Shown: positions 53,351 through 63,224 of the stretch, in pieces
How the letters are laid out: every line of letters begins with the position of its first letter
How positions within the stretch are numbered: the stretch's first letter is position 1
NCBI GenBank assembly: GCA_910586215.1
Contig: CAJUGH010000002.1
Coordinates: forward strand, 62,001 to 126,000
Origin: an uncultured Acetatifactor sp.
GTDB taxonomy: Bacteria > Bacillota > Clostridia > Lachnospirales > Lachnospiraceae
Direction of reading: 5' to 3'
DNA length: 64,000 bases
Made by a program: the position numbers and the translations under genes
Notes under the pieces: generated by a model
The model's database searches: none
Told to the model about the DNA's origin: nothing
What the model saw: only the letters and a program-made list of their open reading frames with translations

Positions 53351-53379
53351 TTGACAATTTACGGAAAATAGCATACACT
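53351..53379 (+). promoter_or_regulatory. promoter of the DUF6465 gene
   Basis: TTGACA at 53351-53356, exactly 17 bp, then TACACT at 53374-53379. The mRNA would carry an untranslated leader of about 160 nt in which no clear structure was recognised. Confidence 0.7.
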
Positions 53380-53547
53380 GTTGTTAGCAAATTATCGTAA
53401 CGATCCGGGACAACGCTTAGGATGCATATACCCTGGATGGCTGCGGATGCTTTGCAAGACAGGATTTTTAGATTGTGTTTTACGGGAAGTCCGGGGAACT
53501 GAAGATTTAGGGAACCGTGTCCCCGTAAGAAAGGGAGGAAGTATATC

Positions 53548-54030
53548 ATGGCAGCAAGGAAGACCACCAAGCCTGCGGCAAAGGCTGTGGAAGAAGTTAA
53601 GACAGAGAGTGTTACCGCCCCTAAGGAGGAAAAGGTGGTGGAGACCCCGGTGAAGGCAGAAACTGTGGCACAGGAGAAGCCCGCGGAGAAGAAAGCACCT
53701 GCCAGGAAGGAAACGGCGAAGAAGGCACCTGCTAAGAAGGCAGCAGCCAAGACAGAGGCGGCTGTAAAGGAGCCTGCAGCAAAGGAAGAAGAGAAGGCAC
53801 CTGGCCGGAAGCCTGCCAGGAAGGCAGAGTGCGTGTCCACCATGCATATCCAGTTTGCTGGCAAATCCTACACCAAGGAAGACCTGGTGAAGATTGCCAA
53901 GGATGTATGGACATATGACTTGAACCAGAAGGAAGAAGACCTGGTAAGCCTGGATATCTATGTAAAGCCCGAAGAGAACCTGGCATATTATGTGATGAAC
54001 CAGGAATTCACCGGAAGCTTCTATATTTAA
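53548..54030 (+). CDS. DUF6465 protein with histone-H1-like Lys/Ala/Pro tail
   Basis: A 160-aa protein. Residues 1-95 are a low-complexity, strongly charged Ala/Lys/Pro/Glu tail (KKAPARKETAKKAPAKKAAA) resembling histone H1 tails and nucleoid proteins. Residues 95-160 form a compact domain (MHIQFAGKSYTKEDLVKIAK, LDIYVKPEENLAYYVMNQ) seen in clostridial DUF6465 proteins. The function is unknown; the basic tail suggests nucleic-acid binding. GGGAGGAAG precedes the ATG. It is monocistronic with its own promoter and the terminator at 54165. Confidence 0.75.
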   Translation: MAARKTTKPAAKAVEEVKTESVTAPKEEKVVETPVKAETVAQEKPAEKKAPARKETAKKAPAKKAAAKTEAAVKEPAAKEEEKAPGRKPARKAECVSTMHIQFAGKSYTKEDLVKIAKDVWTYDLNQKEEDLVSLDIYVKPEENLAYYVMNQEFTGSFYI

Positions 54031-54061
54031 TCCAGCTTCCGCTTCCCAGAGGGCCCGTGAT

Positions 54062-54088
54062 GTTGCTGTGAATGGAGTGAACAGTAAC
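54062..54088 (-). repeat. solo end of mobile repeat family A
   Basis: GTTGCTGTGAATGG then AGTGAACAGTAAC matches the right-hand arm of the elements (copy 1 read in reverse). The rest of the element is missing and no flanking duplication is visible. The remaining 70 bp to the terminator hold nothing recognised. Confidence 0.65.
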
Positions 54089-54164
54089 TGGTCCTTAGGC
54101 CCTGTTGCATACAGGCCCATAGCCTGCACAACGAATGACAGCGCGGAGTAATACGAAACCAGAT

Positions 54165-54207
54165 GGCGCCCGGATCCCATGTATAGGTATGGATCCGGGC
54201 GCCTTTT
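54165..54207 (+). terminator. terminator after the DUF6465 gene
   Basis: GGCGCCCGGATCC and GGATCCGGGCGCC form a perfect 13-bp stem, followed by TTTTGGGTTT. Confidence 0.9.
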
Positions 54208-54353
54208 GGGTTTAGGCAGCACAAATATTCTTCCCAGGCATCCTGCCCTATGGTAGAATGGTAACGTTCCTACCACCATGTCAATCATTGCAAAGTGTCC
54301 AGCAATTTCACGTAGAATGTTGGCATACACAGAAAAAAGAGGAGTTTCCCAAG

Positions 54354-55784
54354 ATGAAAAAGCAGATTCTGAAGATACTAAAACCAATTGCACTTGCTAT
54401 GCCCCTTCTGTCAGGCCTTGTGGGTTTCCTGTATGCAGGTCTTACTTTTGCGGATGCACTGTTTGACAGCATCAGCCTGTATGCCATGAATTTTCAGGAC
54501 ACGCCGCCTAACCTCTGGGTGGAGGTGGGCCGGTGGACGGCGCCCCTGGCTACGGCCAGCGGTATATTCCTGGCGGTGTCAGCATTGCGGTCCAGGGTCC
54601 AAAACTTCCTGTGCTACCGCAGGGGAGACAGTGTAGCCGTGTACGGGCCGGAAGTGGAGAAGGCTGCCCTGCTTGGGAGGCTGGGAGGCCGGGGCATGGA
54701 CGGCAGGGGGAAGTATGTGCGGGCTGCCAGGTATATCCTGCTGGGGGAAGAAGAGGAGAATTATGACTTCTATGCCAGCCACAGGCAGGAACTGGAGAAA
54801 AGGGAGGTCTATCTGAGATGCAGTTCCCTTCCGTCCCAGGCAGGTTCCCTTCCCGGGCTGCACCTGTTCTGCCCGGAAGAGACAGCAGCCAGGCTGTTCT
54901 GGAAGGAGTACTGCCCCTATGGCAGATCGGTGGAAAGGGCACATCATCTGAAGATTGTCCTGCTGGGCTGTGGAAAACTGGGAGAAGAACTTCTGGAGTA
55001 TGCCTTGTTAAACAATATCTTCTCCCCTGACCAGCGGATCCAGTACCATGTATTCGGGGAGGAGGACGGCTTTCTGGCAGTCCACAGCCGTCTGGGAGAG
55101 ATAGGGGATCCGGTGGTCTTCCACGGGGGACCATGGTATGAGGAACTGTCCCTTCTGGAGGAGGCAGACATGGTGGTGGTGCTTACCCAGGAGGGACAGC
55201 TGGCCCTGCTCCAGAAACTGCTGCTCGCCACCTGCAGGGAGGAAATTGTGGTATTTGCCTCTGGGAGTGCGGGACTGGAACTGCTGGCGGGGCGGGAGAG
55301 GCTTCTCCTGTTTCCCTGGCAGGAGTATGCCCAGTGTCCGGAACATATCCTTAGCGATGTACTGTTTGGGAGGGCCAAGGGCCTGAACCTGCGCTATGCC
55401 CACCTCTATGACGGTGTGCCGGAGACGGCACAGGCAGGGGAGGAACTGTGGCAGAAGCTGGATGCTTTCACCCGGTATTCCAATGTCAGTGCAGCTGACT
55501 ACCATGAGGTACGCCTGGCCATGCTGAGGGCCTGGGGGGTGCAGGGGGGCATGGAGGGACTCTCACCGGAACAGCTGGAACTGCTGGCAGAACTGGAACA
55601 TATCCGCTGGTGCAGGTACCACTACCTGCACAACTGGCAGGGGGGTATACCGGAGAATGGGAAGAACAAGGATCCCAGGCACCGTATTCACAGGGATCTG
55701 CGCCCATATAAGGAACTGGGGGAGGCAGACAGGGAGAAGGACCGGGAGAATATCCGGGTATTGATGGATTTAGATTTATTTTAG
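54354..55784 (+). CDS. membrane protein with Rossmann-like and RyR domains
   Basis: A 476-aa protein. Two hydrophobic segments lie near 12-34 (AMPLLSGLVGFLYAGLTF) and 58-78 (WTAPLATASGIFLAVSAL). A soluble part follows with a Rossmann glycine motif (LKIVLLGCGKLGEELLEY) near 201, and ADMVVVLTQEGQLALLQKLL, which resembles TrkA-N/RCK domains. The C-terminal 65 residues match the RyR domain: LEHIRWCRYHYLHNWQGG, then RHRIHRDLRPYKELGEADRE. RyR domains in bacteria occur with ion channels, TrkA-type domains and conflict-system sensors. A K+-filter TVGYG is not seen. ATG 54354 has AGAGGAG upstream; a start at 54258 has none. Confidence 0.72.
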   Translation: MKKQILKILKPIALAMPLLSGLVGFLYAGLTFADALFDSISLYAMNFQDTPPNLWVEVGRWTAPLATASGIFLAVSALRSRVQNFLCYRRGDSVAVYGPEVEKAALLGRLGGRGMDGRGKYVRAARYILLGEEEENYDFYASHRQELEKREVYLRCSSLPSQAGSLPGLHLFCPEETAARLFWKEYCPYGRSVERAHHLKIVLLGCGKLGEELLEYALLNNIFSPDQRIQYHVFGEEDGFLAVHSRLGEIGDPVVFHGGPWYEELSLLEEADMVVVLTQEGQLALLQKLLLATCREEIVVFASGSAGLELLAGRERLLLFPWQEYAQCPEHILSDVLFGRAKGLNLRYAHLYDGVPETAQAGEELWQKLDAFTRYSNVSAADYHEVRLAMLRAWGVQGGMEGLSPEQLELLAELEHIRWCRYHYLHNWQGGIPENGKNKDPRHRIHRDLRPYKELGEADREKDRENIRVLMDLDLF

Positions 55785-55805
55785 AAATATTTTCTATAAA
55801 AGCAG

Positions 55806-55834
55806 TTGACAATAGATAGGGTAAGTGCTATTTT
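55806..55834 (+). promoter_or_regulatory. heat-shock operon promoter
   Basis: TTGACA at 55806-55811, exactly 17 bp, then TATTTT at 55829-55834. The CIRCE operator lies immediately downstream. Confidence 0.8.
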
Positions 55835-55845
55835 ATTAGCAGATG

Positions 55846-55872
55846 TTAGCACTCCTCTCCATTGAGTGCTAA
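55846..55872. promoter_or_regulatory. CIRCE operator (HrcA binding site)
   Basis: TTAGCACTC, nine bases, GAGTGCTAA: a perfect match to the CIRCE consensus, 12 bp after the -10 box and 24 bp before the hrcA start. It predicts HrcA repression of the whole chaperone operon. Confidence 0.98.
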
Positions 55873-55896
55873 TAACAGAAAGGGAGGGTACTTGCA

Positions 55897-56925
55897 GTGG
55901 AGCTGGATGAGAGGAAGAAGAAAATCCTGCAGGCGGTGATCCGCACTTACCTGGAGACAGGGGAGCCAGTGGGCAGCCGCACCATTTCAAAGTACACTGA
56001 CCTGAACTTGAGTTCTGCTACCATCCGGAATGAGATGGCTGACCTGGAAGAGATGGGATATATCCTACAGCCCCACACTTCCGCAGGCCGGATTCCTTCT
56101 GACCAGGGGTATCGTCTCTATGTGGATACCATGCTGGAGGAGAAGGAACGGGAAGTGGTGGAGATGAAGGAGATGCTGGTGCAGCGCCAGGACCGGATGG
56201 AGATTCTGCTGAAGCAGGTGGCCAGGGTGCTGGCCCAGAATACCCAGTATGCCACCATGGTATCCGCACCACAGATCAAACGCAACAAACTGAAGTTCAT
56301 CCAGCTTTCCAGGGTAGATGCAGGACAGCTTCTGGCAGTGATCGTGGTGGAGGGAAATGTGATCAAGAACCATATCCTGCCGGTGGACGAGGAACTGGAA
56401 GATGAGACATTGTTGAAGCTGAATATCCTGCTGAATACGTTCCTGAACGGGTTGTCCATCAATGAGATCAACCTGGAGATGATATCCGTCATGAAGCAGC
56501 AGGCCGGGATCCACAGTGATATTGTCAGCGAGGTCATTGATGCCGTGGCAGAAGCCATCAGGGCAGAGGAAGACCTGGAAGTCTATACCAGTGGCGCCAA
56601 CAACATTTTCCGTTATCCCGAACTGGCAGACCATCAGAAAGCCAGCGAACTGATCAACACCTTTGAGGAGAAGAAGCTTCTTGGGGAACTGCTCCAGGAT
56701 GCCGTACCGGAGGGAGGAAGTACGGGGATCCAGGTCTATATTGGCTCCGAGACCCAGGTCAAGAGCATGGAAGACTGTAGTGTGGTCACGGCCACCTATG
56801 AACTGGGGGGCGGCATGAAAGGCACCATCGGGATCGTGGGACCCAAGCGGATGGATTATGACAAGGTAGTAGGTACCCTCAGGACCATCCAGACCCAGCT
56901 TGATGAGTTGTACCATGACAAATAA
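55897..56925 (+). CDS. hrcA: heat-inducible transcription repressor HrcA
   Basis: A 342-aa repressor that binds CIRCE and is kept active by GroEL. The N-terminal winged helix is visible (ERKKKILQAVIRTYLETGEP, VGSRTISKYTDLNLSSATIR, NEMADLEEMGYI), followed by QPHTSAGRIPSDQGYRLYVD. The C-terminal GAF-like and dimer part ends in a normal TIGIVGPKRMDYDKVVGTL. The start is GTG at 55897 behind GGGAGG. It is first in hrcA-grpE-dnaK-dnaJ. Confidence 0.97.
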   Translation: MELDERKKKILQAVIRTYLETGEPVGSRTISKYTDLNLSSATIRNEMADLEEMGYILQPHTSAGRIPSDQGYRLYVDTMLEEKEREVVEMKEMLVQRQDRMEILLKQVARVLAQNTQYATMVSAPQIKRNKLKFIQLSRVDAGQLLAVIVVEGNVIKNHILPVDEELEDETLLKLNILLNTFLNGLSINEINLEMISVMKQQAGIHSDIVSEVIDAVAEAIRAEEDLEVYTSGANNIFRYPELADHQKASELINTFEEKKLLGELLQDAVPEGGSTGIQVYIGSETQVKSMEDCSVVTATYELGGGMKGTIGIVGPKRMDYDKVVGTLRTIQTQLDELYHDK

Positions 56926-56971
56926 GGACGTATTACTTTTTTCTGATAAATATAGGGAAAGGACTGATAAT

Positions 56972-57673
56972 ATGGCAGAACAGGAAAAGGATATGGAGAT
57001 GGCAGAAGAGATAACCCCTGACAGGGAAGAGACAGGGGCCTGGGCCGGCCAGGAATCCGGTGAGACAGCCAAGGAACAGCCCAACGAGACATGCGGGCAG
57101 GATGTTCCCCAGGAAGAGCAGGAGGTACAGGAATCTGCAGCCGAGGAGCCGGAGGAGGCACCGGAAGGTGAGGATCCTAAGACCTGGGCTGAGAAGCGGG
57201 CCGCCAAAAAGCAGGCGAAGCTGGACAAAAAGGCCGAAGGGTACAAGGAGCAGATCAGCCAGTTGGAAGACAAGGTGAAACGTCAGCTGGCTGAGTTCGA
57301 GAACTTCCGGAACCGGACGGAGAAGGAAAAGCATGCCATGTTTGAGACCGGGGCGAAAAGCGTGATCGAGAAGATGCTTCCCGTGGTGGATAATTTCGAG
57401 AGAGGACTGGCCACAGTGCCTGAAGAGAAGAAGGAAGATCCCTTCGTGGACGGCATGAACCGGATCTATAAGCAGTTCATGACAGAACTGGAGAACCTGG
57501 GAGTGAAACCCATTGAGGCTGTGGGGAAGGAATTTGATCCCAACCTGCACAATGCGGTGATGCAGACGGCCAGCGAGGAATATGAATCCGGGGTGGTGGC
57601 CCAGGAACTGCAGAGAGGATACACCTACCGGGACAGCGTGGTAAGGCATAGCATGGTAGCTGTGGTAGAATAA
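56972..57673 (+). CDS. grpE: nucleotide exchange factor GrpE
   Basis: A 233-aa cochaperone that releases ADP from DnaK. A long acidic, disordered N-terminus (1-80, Glu/Gln-rich) precedes the coiled coil (LEDKVKRQLAEFENFRNRTE) and the head domain (GVKPIEAVGKEFDPNLHNAV, VVAQELQRGYTYRDSVVRHS). ATG 56972 follows AAAGGA at 8 bp. An earlier in-frame ATG at 56900 would overlap hrcA. Second gene of the operon. Confidence 0.96.
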   Translation: MAEQEKDMEMAEEITPDREETGAWAGQESGETAKEQPNETCGQDVPQEEQEVQESAAEEPEEAPEGEDPKTWAEKRAAKKQAKLDKKAEGYKEQISQLEDKVKRQLAEFENFRNRTEKEKHAMFETGAKSVIEKMLPVVDNFERGLATVPEEKKEDPFVDGMNRIYKQFMTELENLGVKPIEAVGKEFDPNLHNAVMQTASEEYESGVVAQELQRGYTYRDSVVRHSMVAVVE

Positions 57674-57727
57674 GAAGCAATAGGCAATCGTAAAAATTCA
57701 GATAAATGGAGCAAAGACGAATCTTAG

Positions 57728-59617
<1,890 letters not shown>

Positions 59618-59736
59618 GTGGGAAAGAAATGCGAAAGGAGCACAGGATGCGTGCCGGACAGAAGGCCAGTTCCGGGACGCTTCCTGTGCGCCGTACTGTG
59701 AGTAGAGAGGATACGTAAGTCCTATGTGCATTGTAC

Positions 59737-59879
59737 GTTACTTTCCACGGGGGGATGCCGCGAGGTGTTTTCACGCGTCCTTTGCGTGACAAATCCGAGA
59801 TTGCACGCGCCAAAATGGGTTTTTCCTGCCCATTTTGTGTGCATATGTTGCTTTGAACGGCAAGGCCGTGAAAAGTAAT
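59737..59879 (-). mobile_element. MITE-like repeat family A, copy 3, inside the chaperone operon
   Basis: 143 bp in reverse orientation relative to copies 1 and 2. The ends GTTACTTTCCAC and GTGAAAAGTAAT are diverged, but CATTGTAC flanks both sides perfectly (59729-59736, 59880-59887). The internal stem has changed on both strands together: AAAATGGG/CCCATTTT here against AAAACGCC/GGCGTTTT in copies 1 and 2. It separates dnaK from dnaJ. Confidence 0.9.
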
Positions 59880-59911
59880 CATTGTACTTTAAGGTAGGAT
59901 GGAGGTTGACT

Positions 59912-61096
59912 ATGGCAGAGCAGAAGCGTGATTATTATGAAGTTCTCGGCGTTGACAAAAGTGCGGATGACAACGCCATCAAAAAGGCATACCGCGTGCT
60001 GGCTAAAAAGTATCATCCGGATATGAACCCTGGCGATGCGGAGGCAGAGAAGAAATTCAAGGAGGCTTCTGAGGCATATGCCGTGTTAAGCGATCCGGAC
60101 AAAAGGCGTCAGTATGACCAGTTCGGCCACGCTGCCTTTGAAGGCGGTGCCGGAGGGCCGGGTGGTTTTGATTTCAGCGGTGCGGATTTTGGAGATATAT
60201 TTGGAGACATTTTCGGGGATCTATTCGGAGGTGGGCGCAGCAGGGGAACCAGCAATGGTCCCATGAAGGGGGCTAACCTGCGCACCAGCGTGCGGATTAC
60301 CTTTGAGGAAGCGGTATTCGGCTGTAAGAAAGAGATCGACCTTACAGTGAAGGAGACCTGTAAGAAATGTAATGGGTCCGGTGCGAAACCAGGCACCAGC
60401 CCGGAGACCTGCTCCAAGTGCGGTGGCAAGGGCCAGGTGGTATTCACCCAGCAGTCCTTCTTCGGTACCGTGCGGAATGTGCAGACCTGCCCGGAGTGCC
60501 AGGGCAGTGGTAAGATTATCCGGGAAAAATGTAGTGACTGCCGGGGAACCGGTTATATTCCCATGCAGAAACGCTATTCCGTGGACGTTCCTGCAGGTAT
60601 AGACAATGGCCAGTCCATCCGGGTACCCGGACTGGGTGAGCCAGGTGTCAATGGCGGACCCAGGGGAGATGTCCATGTGGAAGTGATCGTGGGCCGCCAT
60701 CCCATCTTCCAGAGGCAGGACATGGATATCTATTCCACGGTTCCCATTTCTTTCGCCATGGCAGCCCTGGGCGGCGAAGTCCTGGTGGACACGGTGGATG
60801 GCAAGGTGATCTATCCTGTGAAGGCTGGAACCCAGACAGATACCAGGGTGCGGCTGAAAGGAAAGGGAGTGCCTTCCCTGCGGAATAAGGATATCCGGGG
60901 CGACCATTATGTAACCCTGGTGGTACAGGTGCCTGACAGGCTGAAGCCAGAGGCCAAGGAACTGCTCCGACAGTTCGATGAACTGACAGGGGACTCCTTG
61001 AATGCCGTGAAGGCATACACCGGGCAGGAGACTGGTGGTGAGTCCAAGGAAGCCAAGGAGGGCAAAGAAGGGAAAAAGAAGAAATTCTGGAAATAG
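59912..61096 (+). CDS. dnaJ: chaperone DnaJ (Hsp40)
   Basis: A 394-aa type I Hsp40. The J domain holds HPD ([11 protein letters not shown]) near residue 34, then a Gly/Phe region. Four zinc repeats follow ([32 protein letters not shown]), then the substrate-binding beta domains ([20 protein letters not shown]). A Lys-rich tail ([16 protein letters not shown]) ends it. GGAGG lies 6-7 bp before ATG 59912. The start lies 33 bp behind mobile repeat copy 3. It activates DnaK ATPase and delivers unfolded clients. Confidence 0.97.
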   Translation: MAEQKRDYYEVLGVDKSADDNAIKKAYRVLAKKYHPDMNPGDAEAEKKFKEASEAYAVLSDPDKRRQYDQFGHAAFEGGAGGPGGFDFSGADFGDIFGDIFGDLFGGGRSRGTSNGPMKGANLRTSVRITFEEAVFGCKKEIDLTVKETCKKCNGSGAKPGTSPETCSKCGGKGQVVFTQQSFFGTVRNVQTCPECQGSGKIIREKCSDCRGTGYIPMQKRYSVDVPAGIDNGQSIRVPGLGEPGVNGGPRGDVHVEVIVGRHPIFQRQDMDIYSTVPISFAMAALGGEVLVDTVDGKVIYPVKAGTQTDTRVRLKGKGVPSLRNKDIRGDHYVTLVVQVPDRLKPEAKELLRQFDELTGDSLNAVKAYTGQETGGESKEAKEGKEGKKKKFWK

Positions 61097-61163
61097 AAGA
61101 AATTCTGGAAATAAAAGTGTCAGGAAGCAGAATATTTGTGCCGCTATAGGCGGTATGCCTGGT

Positions 61164-61207
61164 GCCCCCGCTTTTTTCGGAGAAGAGAAAGCGGGGGCTA
61201 TTTCTTT
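61164..61207 (+). terminator. terminator of the chaperone operon
   Basis: GCCCCCGCTTT pairs with AAAGCGGGGGC over 11 bp, followed by TATTTCTTTC. It separates dnaJ from the following gene. Confidence 0.88.
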
Positions 61208-61215
61208 CAGTTCAT

Positions 61216-61288
61216 TGCCCGCGAGGGTCAATGAAATTGACTTTCATATGCGTGCAAGCACGCCTGCTTGGCTCATTACTCGCGGGAA
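61216..61288 (-). repeat. intergenic repeat family B, copy 3 (reverse)
   Basis: CCCGCGAG (61218-61225) and CTCGCGGG (61279-61286) are inverted ends. Read in reverse it starts ATTCCCGCGAGTAATGAGCC and ends GACCCTCGCGGGCAATG, matching head and tail of copies 1 and 2 with a different middle. Two hairpins lie inside: GTCAAT/ATTGAC and GCGTGC/GCACGC. It is 27 bp from the next start codon. Confidence 0.6.
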
Positions 61289-61314
61289 TAAAGAGACAGG
61301 ACGGATAAGGTGAC

Positions 61315-63075
61315 ATGGGAAACGGTTTTCTGGAAATGTTGTGCAATTTTTATATTGTAATACTGGCTGTGGCCCTGCCCCTGTATACAGGGGGCAGCTA
61401 TTGGCAGTTGGGGGATGTGAAATATAGGCTGTTCCGGAACTTGTCCCTGTTCTGTCTGGCACTGGTTTTGTGCGGCATACTGGCAGAGGGAGTGGGATTC
61501 TATAGGAAGCGCTGGCATGGCAGGGGTCCTGGGGGGCAGAGGAATCCTGTAGGAATGGGCAACGGATTCCAGGGGAAGGAACGGTCCGGGGATCCCGGCA
61601 GGTTCAGGAGATCCAGGGGAACTTTCAGCCCTGTGGACTGCTGTATGTTGTGTTATGGCTGCAGTGCAGTGCTTTCAGCCCTGTGCAGCAGCTATGGCGC
61701 CACAGCCTGGACGGGCTACCGGGAGTGGTATATGGGGGCTGTATCCCAGCTTCTATTCGTGGGAATTTATTTTTTTGCTTCCAGGTGTTACCAGGGAGCA
61801 CGGTTCCCTGTATATCTGTGGGAAGGGGGATTTTTCCTGGTGATGGCAGTGGGGCTGTGCAACCGGCTGGGACTGGATCCCCTGGGACTGATGGCAGTCT
61901 GGAACATCGGTGACTGGGAATACAGCCATCTGCTGTCCACCATCGGGAATATCAACTGGTTCTGCGGCTATTGTAGTGTGGCACTGGCAGTACCAGTGGC
62001 AGGATATATGAAGGCTGCCAGCCGGGCCAGGTGCGGGTGGTTGTATGTGGTAAGCCTACTGGGCCTGCTGCTTCTGTGTATCCAGGGCAGTGACGGCGGC
62101 CTGGTGTGTGCGGCAGTCTGCCTGGGGGTGGGAATCCTGTGGGGACAGAGAGAGGACCAGGTCCTGGGCAGGACCATGCTGCTGGCAGGAGGCCTGTTTT
62201 GCAGCCTGCCGGTATATGGCCGTATGGCCATGGCACTGGGGGAGAAGGCAGTACGGTCCCTGCCTGCGGACAGTGTGGGAATCTCCTGGATCGCCTGGTG
62301 GGGGTGGTGGCCTGTGGGGGCTGTGTGTCTGGTGTGGTACGCGGCTTGGAGAAGACTGGGCCGGAACCATCCAGTGCATCCCGCAGGTGACAGGAAAGAA
62401 GATCTTGCCAGGGTTGTCTGGCATCTGCTGAGGAGACTGCCCCTTCTGGCAGTCTGCTGCGGCGTTATGGCCTTGCTTCTGGTATATGCACTGCCTTTGG
62501 TGACACATTATGCTGCAGGTGTCCAGACAGGATCCGGGAAGGGATCTGCCATGGATGTCCATTGGGGCAGTGGCCGGGGAGGACTGTGGAAGGCGGCTGT
62601 CCAGGGCTTTCTAAAGGGAGACTGGAAGCAGAAGGCGCTGGGGGCAGGCCCTGACTGTTTTGCAGATTATATCTATGGGGAACTTGGGGCCGGGGAGTGG
62701 CTCGGCACAGAGGGACGTTTTGCAGGGGCAGTCTATGCCAATGCCCACAACCAATGGCTGAATCACCTGGTGAACACAGGATTGCTGGGACTGGGCAGCG
62801 CCCTGGCCGTCTATGGGGCCGCCGCCAGGAGATACCGCAGGTATCTGCCGGTGGTGCTGGCCCTGGCCATGTATGGGATCCATTCCCTGGTGAGTTTCCA
62901 GCAGGTACTGAGTACCCCCTTATTTTTCCTGATGCTTGGCATGGGAGAGAGCTATGGGAGAAGGATGTGCGGCAAAGCTGTGGAGGGTGAAGGGCAGCAA
63001 CATATGCACATAAAACACCAAATGCAGGCGTTTTGGCACAGGTTGTCTCGGGTTTGTCACGCCGGGGACGCGTGA
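61315..63075 (+). CDS. O-antigen ligase-like membrane protein (Wzy/WaaL superfamily)
   Basis: A 586-aa polytopic membrane protein with about ten hydrophobic segments. The Wzy_C-type loop is visible: GRGGLWKAAVQGFLKGDWKQ, ALGAGPDCFADYIYG, then ANAHNQWLNHLVNTGLLGLG. It probably joins or polymerises lipid-linked sugars outside the membrane. Residues 65-105 form a charged cytoplasmic insert. The last 27 residues (from about GQQHMHIKHQMQAFWHRLSR) are not family-like: they are encoded by mobile repeat copy 4, which supplies the stop. The gene sits between dnaJ and prmA, which are usually adjacent in Clostridia. The start has a weak ribosome site (GATAAGGTGAC). Confidence 0.78.
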   Translation: MGNGFLEMLCNFYIVILAVALPLYTGGSYWQLGDVKYRLFRNLSLFCLALVLCGILAEGVGFYRKRWHGRGPGGQRNPVGMGNGFQGKERSGDPGRFRRSRGTFSPVDCCMLCYGCSAVLSALCSSYGATAWTGYREWYMGAVSQLLFVGIYFFASRCYQGARFPVYLWEGGFFLVMAVGLCNRLGLDPLGLMAVWNIGDWEYSHLLSTIGNINWFCGYCSVALAVPVAGYMKAASRARCGWLYVVSLLGLLLLCIQGSDGGLVCAAVCLGVGILWGQREDQVLGRTMLLAGGLFCSLPVYGRMAMALGEKAVRSLPADSVGISWIAWWGWWPVGAVCLVWYAAWRRLGRNHPVHPAGDRKEDLARVVWHLLRRLPLLAVCCGVMALLLVYALPLVTHYAAGVQTGSGKGSAMDVHWGSGRGGLWKAAVQGFLKGDWKQKALGAGPDCFADYIYGELGAGEWLGTEGRFAGAVYANAHNQWLNHLVNTGLLGLGSALAVYGAAARRYRRYLPVVLALAMYGIHSLVSFQQVLSTPLFFLMLGMGESYGRRMCGKAVEGEGQQHMHIKHQMQAFWHRLSRVCHAGDA

Positions 63076-63108
63076 AAACACCTCGCGGTGGCACCTGTGA
63101 ACAGTAGC
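62995..63108 (+). mobile_element. MITE-like repeat family A, copy 4 (left end lost)
   Basis: From CAGCAACATATGCAC to GTGAACAGTAGC it follows copy 1 closely, including GGTTGTCTCGGGTTTGTCAC and ACACCTCGCGGTGGCACC. The left inverted end is not recognisable and no target duplication is seen. It overlaps the last 27 codons of the ligase-like gene. Confidence 0.85.
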
Positions 63109-63224
63109 GCCATGAGGAAATCATGGAAAACAGGTTGGAAAAATAGTTTTTGTGTGGTACACTGGTAAAACAATTTCCGGAAAGGATGAGAGACTTTTCC
63201 TTGAAGCGGGCAGGAGGATGTAAC

